A stretch of DNA of 64,000 nucleotides from Trichaptum fuscoviolaceum (taxonomy: Eukaryota; Basidiomycota; Agaricomycetes; Hymenochaetales; Trichaptaceae), in the NCBI GenBank assembly GCA_910574455.1, contig CAJSYZ010000011.1, positions 3,146,941 through 3,210,940 of the forward strand, written 5' to 3'. A model generated the notes under the pieces. That model had not been told where the DNA came from and ran no database searches. It saw only the letters and a list, made by a program, of their open reading frames with translations. Shown here piece by piece: positions 56,597-64,000 of this stretch (the stretch's first letter is position 1; each line of letters starts with the position of its first letter). The position numbers and the translations under genes are program-made.

Positions 56597-57554
56597 TGTA
56601 ACACCTGGACTGCGTCCAGTGTTCGTACGACGCCCGCCGGACACAGCAGAGGCATCCGGACGGAATCCGGGTGCATACACCGGACACCGGACGAGCAGAA
56701 AGGCTCCCGGCCGACACTCGAAGCCAAATAGCGAAGGGAAAACTGTACCTGAGCACGAGCAATAGAGCATACAAGGCACAGAGCTCACCGATGATCACAC
56801 AACGGACAATGCGATGGGTGGACGAGCAAACGAGCGTGCAGACAAGGTCACGGACATGCGACCGGCCGGACACTTAGAGTGTGGCGACGTGCGCGAGTGG
56901 CGTGGGAAACGGGGTTGCCAATTGAGGGACGGGGACAAAGACAACGGTCCCGGGGTAGTTTGCGTGGCCGGAGTAGCCGGTTCACACGCGGTATTAACTT
57001 GTGTTAGTCGCGTCATGTAGACCGTGTGAAAATTAACTTACCTTTCCCCAACCACCACCACCTGCGAGAGCGAGAGCGAGGACGAGTCTGAAGTCTGCGC
57101 TGTTGCGCGTTCTGTAGGACTTGTTTCTTCTGGTTTCTTGTCTGTTTCTTGTCCTCGGGCTTCGACTACGGCGGCGCGCGACTTTCTTACGGGCGCGCGA
57201 CACTTTTACGGACGTGCAAGAGTCCTTTTTGTTTCTTGTCTTCGGACTTCTCGCGAGCGACGATTGCGGGCGCACGCAGAAGACATACTACGGACGGTTG
57301 GCTGGAGTCCGTGCATAGGCGCGTTCTGCTGGTCGACTTAGTTCTTTCGACGGAACGACGAGTACGGGCCTCGACGGCCATCGATTCCTCTCGAGCGACC
57401 CGCGAAGACTCTGTCTTACGGACGGTTGGGCCGTTAGTTGGATTTCATTAGTTTTCCTTCGTTGTTTCTCATCTTCTTTCTGTCCCTCTTTCATTAGTTC
57501 TTTTATTGGGTTATTTAGCTACACTCCACCCCCTGAGTACCTACCTAGTTTACA
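56597..57554 (+). repeat. 3' LTR
   Basis: 958 bp, matching 52698-53655 base for base as far as compared. Preceded by a polypurine tract and followed by GCGC. Confidence 0.92.
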
Positions 57555-57949
57555 GCGCTGCTTTCCTCTCGCCTTCGCTGATAAGGATGTTCATGCTTTT
57601 CGTTGTTGGCTGAGCGACTCAAGCACATTTGCCTTGTGCGCTTCGAGAATTGTCCGACTTCCGCCCAAGTGGCATATTCTTCCTGACGCCTGAAACAATT
57701 GTCAAACATAAATTCCAGAGTTCTTACTACGGGTTTTCGGAGGACTCGGACATACTATTTTCAATCTGTTCCGAAAGCAATTTCTCTCTTGTCCGATTGC
57801 GCACGTTCTGATCATTTTCCCTCAAGGTCCATGTTCTTGAATTACCCTCCACCTTGAATGGTCCGCCGTAGCCGCTCGTGTCAATTCTCGTCACCGCAAC
57901 CTATCGATCTAGCTCTGCTTCTACATCCTTGAGAAGCAGATTGCCTCCG
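57555..57949. other. Intergenic after the retrotransposon
   Basis: Contains small frames only. It may include the decayed 3' end of the histidine kinase relic on the minus strand. Confidence 0.4.
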
Positions 57950-60480
57950 GTGGGAAGTGGGGGTAGATCTCGGTCTGGAAGTTGTTTGTTCAATAGGGAG
58001 TTTTGGTCTGACGCCAGAACGATCGGTATATATCGCAAGTGTTCATACTCCTGGTTTGTTCCTTCTGGATCATCCGAAAAGTGTTTGAGTAAGGCTTTAT
58101 ACTGTAGCTCGAATGCACTTTAACAAGATGACTTACGGCCGTCAGCGAATCAACAAGTATCCCATCGATATGTAGGCAACACTCATTATCTGCAACTTCG
58201 CTCACGTCGTAAGGCTTCAGAATAAGCTCTGTGATACGCATCACTACACCTGTTCGGTCGTCCAGCGTATTGGCAAGCCGGATTTTCTGCTTCGCGAATG
58301 CCTGGATCATCGAAAGTACGTTCTCGGTGGACAACTGGCTGATTTAGGAGGTGGTCGTGAACTTCCCTTGCCCAGCTCGCTCTCAACTCACATCGTCTTA
58401 TTCATCAGCGACACAACTCACTTCGATACTGATTGACCAAGGACAGCACCACCGTAGTCCTAGATTTAAGAAAGTAAGACCACTACAGGCCGGAACAAAT
58501 GACTATTCGAGAAGAGCTCACTCGAGTGGTTGATCCATCCCCTCGCACGAACGTACCACAGATCAAGTTCACTGTACCTTTCGTAATACCGATACCGTAT
58601 CCGTGAGACAGAACTCTACCTTCACCATCGAGTCCTTGATGCCAACCAGACGGCACGACAGCGCAGCATGTCCGTTCCACACGACCTTGCTCGAGGTGAA
58701 CTTGATAGCGTTGCCGACAATGTTCGTAATGACCTGGCGCAGATGCAGCGAGTCACCGATGAGCTGATCAGGAATGTCTGGGTAAACATCATATGTGAGG
58801 TCGAGGTTGTTTTGCGATGGTCGTACAACGAGAGTCTTGAGGTTACCGAAAACCGTGTGTCTCAGTGAATACCAAACTTGCTCTATCGTCATCCTGCCTG
58901 CTTCGAACGTAGTAATTAATCGAAATATTAGCAACTGAATTCGGAAGCATCGGCGGCGGATTAGCTTACTCTTCGAGATATCCAAAATATCGACATTAAT
59001 CAATAGCAGACTCCGAGCCAAACTATGCACCAGCAGAAGACTCTCGCGCTGACTCTTATTCAAATTGCTATCCAGCGTAAACTCTTTCATGCCAATGATA
59101 CCGTTCATAGGGGTCGAATCTCATGAGACGTGTTCGCCAAGAACTCCAACTTGGAGCGACTGGCAAGTTCGGCAGCTTCACGAGCGGCGGCGTTCTTCTA
59201 AATCGACTCGCGCAAGTAGTGCACAATTTAATTGATTTGATGAGTCTCAAAGGATTCCATCTCGCCTGAGCCTTTGACGGTGATGAAACACGTGAAGTCG
59301 CCGTTTATACTAGTAGCTGCAGTACTGATCTGCGCGAAACCACGCACTTCGGTCGTCAAGTTTCCGGCCATGGTGTCAACAGCCATTCTATTCGGAGTGC
59401 GTTCAGTAAAAACCACACTACACAATTCAGCGGAATGCTAGTGAAATAAACATACGTGATTTTTTGCTGTGACATGAACATTCTCAATTTCAGCTTGAAC
59501 ACCGAGTTTTTTCGTTCTGACTTCCCGCGCGACTTTGGTCACCCCCGCAGTGAAGAGAGCCAACTGGTCAACCATGCCATTGATGGCCAAGTCCAGAATA
59601 TCACCCTGAACAGACACGCCCACGATCTCCTGCGTCAAGTCGCCACGAGCGACGGTCGTAGTCGCGACAACAATGGTACGCACTTGAAAGTTCACCTGCG
59701 TCAAAGAAAAGTGAGACAATTCTCTCCAAGACAAAAGCGCAGCATAGGTTGACCGCCCATTTGCTGTACTAGTAGTCACAGTCTCGAGCTCCATCGCCCC
59801 GCGAAGTTGTCCAGATCAATAATTGTCTAACACATTTAGCTTCGGTTAGATCTGTGTTGATATGATATGTTTGAAGAGCAAAGTATCCGAAATAGACGCA
59901 TGTGGTTTCGCTGATGAATAAACCAGTATAAGCCTAGTAATATAATAGCAAGAAGAGAAGTCCGTACTTATAGTTCCAGAGGCTTCAAAGGTTGCGCTTA
60001 TTCTCTTCCCTCGCATGCCCTCATAGATGTTCGCCACCGTAGTCCGATGCTTGTGAACTAGATGTAGCGCCTAGGTTCACGCTACCTTCCGGCGACTTGC
60101 TAGAGATTGGCCGGGAGATGCTGGCAGCTGTTTCATGGAAAGATGTTCGCCTCGCGTCATCGCGTTTTTCACTATCGGAGGTGTATCACATTCAACTAGA
60201 GGTATGAAGGTGTCTCGCAAGACGGTATGAGGTGGTGTTCCGAGGCCGGGGCCGGGGCCGTCAGCCTGCAATTGACGGACGCGAGATTTACTACGTTGCA
60301 ATGGCGGTTTCGGCGCAGGAAACTGATATGTGAAGCGAGGGGCATCCAAGGACACATGCGCAAGGCTGGCGCGGGATCGGTCGTGTAGTTCATCTGCCCC
60401 CTCATCAATAGCGTCCTCTGCCACCTCTTCAATCGTCAGCGGACGGCCCTTGCCCTTCCTTTCCTATAAGGCGGTGTCGA
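57950..60480 (-). pseudogene. Group III hybrid histidine kinase (Nik-1/Os-1 type) pseudogene
   Basis: Minus-strand pieces match the osmosensing, HAMP-repeat histidine kinase of fungi, in order: GKGRPLTIEEVAEDAIDEGA and a Pro-rich linker at 60.3 kb. Then HAMP-repeat pieces: TVARGDLTQEIVGVSVQGDI, LDLAINGMVDQLALFTAGVT, KVAREVRTKKLGVQAEIENV. Then AELASRSKLEFLANTSHEIR, the H-box region, where the frame breaks straight after HEIR (59120-59130) and resumes as MNGIIGM. Further pieces: FTLDSNLNKSQRESLLLV, the N-box area (HLRQVITNIVGNAIKFTSS) and a linker piece, HLRYIPIVLASDQNSL, in another frame at 58.03 kb. No receiver domain was found. Frame breaks at the catalytic histidine region and a missing 3' end indicate a dead copy. 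Active relatives act upstream of the HOG MAP kinase pathway. Confidence 0.78.
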
Positions 60481-61241
60481 CTCTAGTTGAAGACGAAGGA
60501 TTGTTACTAATTTTTGATGAAGATCACAACAGTTGGTGATGCAACATGTATCGGCCTATCCTCAGCGGGTGTCGTTCGAAAGGTAGAAGATGCTCGCTTC
60601 AGCGTGCACGTCGGAGCTCCTCTCACTATAACAAGGCCGCCCACCTTCTCCTCTCCAGGTACTAAAGACAAATGTGAGTGATAAGATCAAGCAAGAAGCA
60701 CGTTCTCAGACGTACACTATCGTTTTTTGGTTCATTCGGAAATGTTGAAGTCTAGGCGAGTTCAATACAAGCTTGAGGGTAGGATAAAACATAACTTGTT
60801 CAGGCCAATAAGTGGTCTTATGGAATGGGTGGGGGATGGCGGAGAAGTGCTCATAACAAGACTGGAGAACGTACACTGTGTCGTTGAGGGGACGCAGTGG
60901 TAAAAAGTTCAAGTTCAAGTTCAAGTGCAAGTGCAGTCCGAGTCACGGTGGCAACTTGAACTTGAACTCTTCAAGTTCCAATTTTAGATTTAAAGCTCCA
61001 CTGGAAGCATCATCATGGCAAGCAATCCGAACAGCAGACAGACACCATTGGCGACATCTTCCAAACCACTTTGATACCTCAGACTACGGTGATCATTCGG
61101 GAAAAAAAGGCAATTCAATAATAAATTTTAATCATGAATCTCCTGGCAACTTTGAAAGACAAGAGCATGCGCACAACAATTTACTCGATAACTCAAGCAC
61201 ATTTGGTCAAACCTGCTACTGGTGGGCCTCAGCCTACTAGA
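60481..61241. other. Intergenic with an AAGTTC-type repeat hairpin
   Basis: Near 60904-60935 lies (AAGTTC)n-type sequence, followed by its inverted counterpart GAACTTGAACTC at about 60957-60970. The two could pair. No gene was recognised. Confidence 0.5.
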
Positions 61242-62283
61242 TCAAGCCTCGAAGTTCTTGATGTACTTATCCGGTAAGGGTGAGTGGCTTTGGCTCAGGG
61301 CCAAAGCTACAGCAAACGTGCTGTGAACGTCAATAGCTGCATCTAGTATTCCAGTACAGCAGATCATGCAAGTGAGAACTTGAAGATGGTTGATCTTGAA
61401 CAACAGAATGATAACTTACACTCTTTTTGTGCCGCTGATAGCTCGTCAGCTGCCCAGTCACTCATTGTGACCTCACTACTCTTCTTGACGTTCAGCCTCA
61501 ATACTTCTCCCACTATTTTTTCGAGCTTGACAGTCGGAGTCGGATGCTGGAACCAGAGACGAGGGTTTAAGAGCAGTTGGGACCAGGTCGGGTTTTTGGG
61601 CCAGACTTCCGGGTAGACAACGCGTGCCCAATCTGTCAGATCGACACAGGAGCGCACAGAGGTGCGAAACTTGCGCTTTATACGCACTGCGTCACCTGCC
61701 ATTTCTTCTGTTAGGCCACCTCGCAGGAGAAAAGATAAGTTATTCATACCGTTGATTCCTGCGGAAATTTTCATGACTGTACCATCCCCAAGGAGTTGCG
61801 CCAACGTAGGGGGAAGGTCAGTAAGAGTATGCGTCCTGACTAGATAAATGTGGTGTTGAACTGCGAGTTGGATGAGGTCCACGCGATGATTGGGCCCTTC
61901 TCCGCCACTTGCCCACTCGATGTCGATCGAGACAAATCTACTAGCTGGTACCTGTGGCAATGATGCATATATTGCAGTCACTGCATTGTCCACATCCAAG
62001 CCCGTGCGACACTGTATCGGAACTATATTATGGAGCCTATATTGATGTAATTCGGAGAGAGGTGTTGGTGGTACCCCGAGAAGATCAAGAAACGTTTGCA
62101 GTTTCTTGTGTATCTAGCAACAAGTCAGTGTACAGATCTTGATATGAATGAAACAAGTACCTTCGTTTGAGCCCTTGCTGTCCACCGTTGAACGAGCTGA
62201 AAGCGGAGGACGGTGCGGAGGTGCAGGCGTGCGTAATCAAGGGAGAGGAGGATGAGAAGGATAGTACGAAGATTTGAGAACAT
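61242..62283 (-). CDS. 3'-5' exonuclease domain protein (RNase D / WRN-exo-like)
   Basis: The three-exon model is 62283-62161, 62113-61420 and 61342-61242. The ATG at 62283 starts a hydrophobic leader (MFSNLRTILLILLSLDYARL), so the protein may be membrane-anchored or targeted. The nuclease fold follows: Exo I in RFVSIDIEWASG (D-x-E), VDLIQLAVQHHIYLVRTHTL, then an Exo II-like block, KISAGINGMNNLSFLL, then SCVDLTDWARVVYP, NPTWSQLLLNPRLWF, and Exo III in QKEYAAIDVHSTF (Y-x3-D). The end is ...DKYIKNFEA. In WRN-type enzymes the GINGM position normally carries Asp (G-I-x-G-D). Here it is Met, so activity is doubtful. About 305 residues. Target RNA or DNA is unknown. Confidence 0.75.
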
Positions 62284-64000
62284 GATTCACGGTGGAATGG
62301 CTTGATGATGATCTTGGGGACAATACCCGCTCCCACTTCACACTTATACAAAGTAGTTGAAGTCAGTTTTCTGATTTCCCATTCTTCTAGAAAGAGAGAG
62401 GGAGCTATTAGTGCTTTGTACTATGACTCGGATAAACCGCAAGTTGAACTGATAGTAGGAGATGACAAATGATTTCTTCCGGATGACTTGATTATAAGGC
62501 TTCTTTTCATTTTAAGCACAAACGAACAAGAAAATGAGTCATGTTAACTCCGAAGAAGTCGGGAGGATACAACCCACTGCACAAGAAGCTGCTCCATCAG
62601 CTCTAGAAGGATTTCGAAGAAAGCCATGAGTAACTCACCATACAACAGTCATCCCTGTACACAACCCGAAACTTGAACTAGAACCGTGCCAAAATGGGAA
62701 ATGGGCCAACTTGAATGCATCCCAACCCGCTTTCGGAAGGAGTAATTTGCATGAAGGCGCGTTTCTCGTCCTCGGAGCTGAGGGAATTGCGCTGTCGGCC
62801 AATGATGGACTCATACTGCACATTGAAACCGAGTGTTCTCCGTTTAGGCGGCAATGGTGGCGGGGCAGAGGTGTTTGGCAAGGAATGGGAACACGACAAG
62901 TTGACAACAACTTGGATGATGTCGAAAATGCAGTTATATTTTTCCCTTTGCGGCATTTGCAAATTGAGTTGTGAGTCGCTTTGTCGACCTTTGTGCATGC
63001 AAGCGGAATATTGGGATGCATCAAACTGCCCGGTGATACATAGCCCCGTATATACGAATCCGACCGCGCAACTTCGCAACCTTCCCTCTCCAGCATCCTT
63101 CCCATGTTTTTGGGCTCTTTACGCCGCTCAGGCCAGGCGAACTTAGGATTAGATGTCGATTGAGCAGGGATCCCTGAAGTGAGAGTAGACGGTAGGGATA
63201 GAGACTCGTCCCGACTGACTGCTCAGCGCGAGTCCTGTGGCCGCTTATTGTTGAGCTTGAGATGGTCGAGGAAAAGAGGAACGATGGAACGAGAAGAAGC
63301 TGACGCGGCCATCGTTCCTTCCGGTGACAAGAAAGTCGGAGTCATACTGGAAAGTTGTCACTGATGAGTCGGGGATACAGGAATGTGAAGAAAATCATAC
63401 CCATTTGCAGATTCCATACGCGAACGGATGTGTCCAATCCCCCTACCCCCACCCCAAGAAAAGAAGACAATATAATTTTCGGCGTAAATCTTATGCAGAT
63501 GTTCTCGGAGAACGTATAGACATTCCCCGTGCCGATGCTCCAAAGCTGAAGAAGCCCGTGAGTATTATGATTCAAAAATTAAAAGAACAACTTACTCGAG
63601 AAGTACAGTAGTAGCTTTCGCTCACTGATTACTGCACGCATACATCCTCTCCTCGTGCCTGTGAGGGCCGGTTCAGTAACTTGCCTCTTTGCACATCCGA
63701 AACGTCGGTGATGCGTCTCGCAATTCAAAACCTGAGAGGAGCGGACCTCGGATGCAAGTGCAGCAACCAGTTTTAATGTCCTGCTCTCTGAGCTGGTCAT
63801 CAGCCACCACTGACGATGAGCTCTCTGGCATAGCCCTGTCCCTCGGAGAAGGTTCACTCATGATATATGGTTACGGATGTAACCACTCTACCATCACAAA
63901 TCGCTGAAGAAGTTTGTGTTGTCAACTGTGGAGGTGGACGCGTGCGCATGTGTGCTCGCCATTGCTTTAGTCGGTGGGGGGATACGCGTCGGCATAAATC
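62284..64000. other. Unassigned right end of the window
   Basis: Open frames exist on both strands (62635-63146, 63324-63611, 63579-63861). The plus frame at 63324-63611 is Lys/Arg-rich. A minus frame contains a GGLDTSVRVWNLQ string that resembles a WD repeat. No consistent gene model emerged. A gene extending past the window edge is possible. Confidence 0.3.

Larger units (their letters stand above)
52698..57554 (+). mobile_element. Non-autonomous LTR retrotransposon encoding only Gag (TR-GAG-like)
   Basis: Two 958-bp direct repeats, 52698-53655 and 56597-57554, both start TGTAACACC and end TTTACA. They look identical: every open frame inside one has an exact twin in the other. The flanks share GCGC directly before the left LTR and after the right LTR, a 4-bp target duplication. 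Just inside the left LTR, TGGTGACCACCGC starts two bases in and fits a tRNA primer-binding site. A purine run (AAAGTGGGGAGGAGG) ends at the right LTR. The 2.94-kb interior has one large frame, a zinc-knuckle Gag, and no protease, reverse transcriptase, RNase H or integrase. It must have moved recently with enzymes supplied by another element. Confidence 0.9.

Noticed and set aside
63342..63575. WD-repeat-like string GGLDTSVRVWNLQ on the minus strand
   Set aside because: It is a single short match with no neighbouring blades or splice-consistent model. It may be chance.

Overview
The window looks like nuclear DNA of an agaricomycete (mushroom-forming basidiomycete). Coding sequence is split by many short introns of about 45-75 bases with GT...YAG ends. 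The gene set points the same way: DUF6533-type membrane proteins, a TKL-like kinase with an HAD motif, a CBM1-CE16 esterase, a CipC-like protein, a hydrophobin-like secreted protein, and LTR elements with CCHC Gag proteins. No rRNA, tRNA or CRISPR array was recognised. All assignments come from reading translated motifs by eye; no database search was run.

Layout, left to right. 1-0.9 kb: 3' end of a low-complexity protein with a 12-bp minisatellite. 2.6-4.3 kb (-): TKL-like kinase. 4.5-7.25 kb (-): SulP sulfate permease with STAS domain. 8.4-18.1 kb: three DUF6533-type membrane protein paralogues (one +, two -; the middle one decayed). A Copia-like gag-only remnant with LTR-like repeats and a hypothetical gene lie between the first and second. 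19.2-19.9 kb (-): cyclase/kynurenine-formamidase-like enzyme. 20.3-23.5 kb (+): glucosidase II alpha subunit (GH31).

24.0-30.9 kb is a striking island of broken gene pieces, all on the minus strand: a frameshifted, truncated TFIIF-alpha copy; an alpha-1,3-glucan synthase relic with large internal deletions; a 1,010-bp fold-back element (469-bp arms) inserted in that relic; a GATA zinc-finger piece; and a TFIIB zinc-ribbon piece.

31.8-52 kb is ordinary gene-dense chromosome: CBM1-CE16 esterase (+), mitochondrial type III CoA-transferase (-), two hypothetical coiled-coil proteins in divergent orientation, Elongator subunit ELP1 (+), lactonase-like beta-propeller protein (+), hydrophobin-like protein (+), CipC-like protein (-), carnosine N-methyltransferase-like protein (-), coatomer zeta (+). 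52.7-57.55 kb is a young LTR retrotransposon with apparently identical 958-bp LTRs that encodes only a repeat-rich Gag. 57.9-60.5 kb (-) is a group III histidine kinase pseudogene, broken at the H-box. 61.2-62.3 kb (-) encodes an RNase D/WRN-like exonuclease. The last 1.7 kb is unassigned.

The genes do not form one pathway. Themes are secretion and glycoprotein quality control (glucosidase II, coatomer zeta), plant-polymer attack (CE16), tRNA modification (ELP1) and transport (SulP). The unusual content is the gene-fragment island and the gag-only retroelements.
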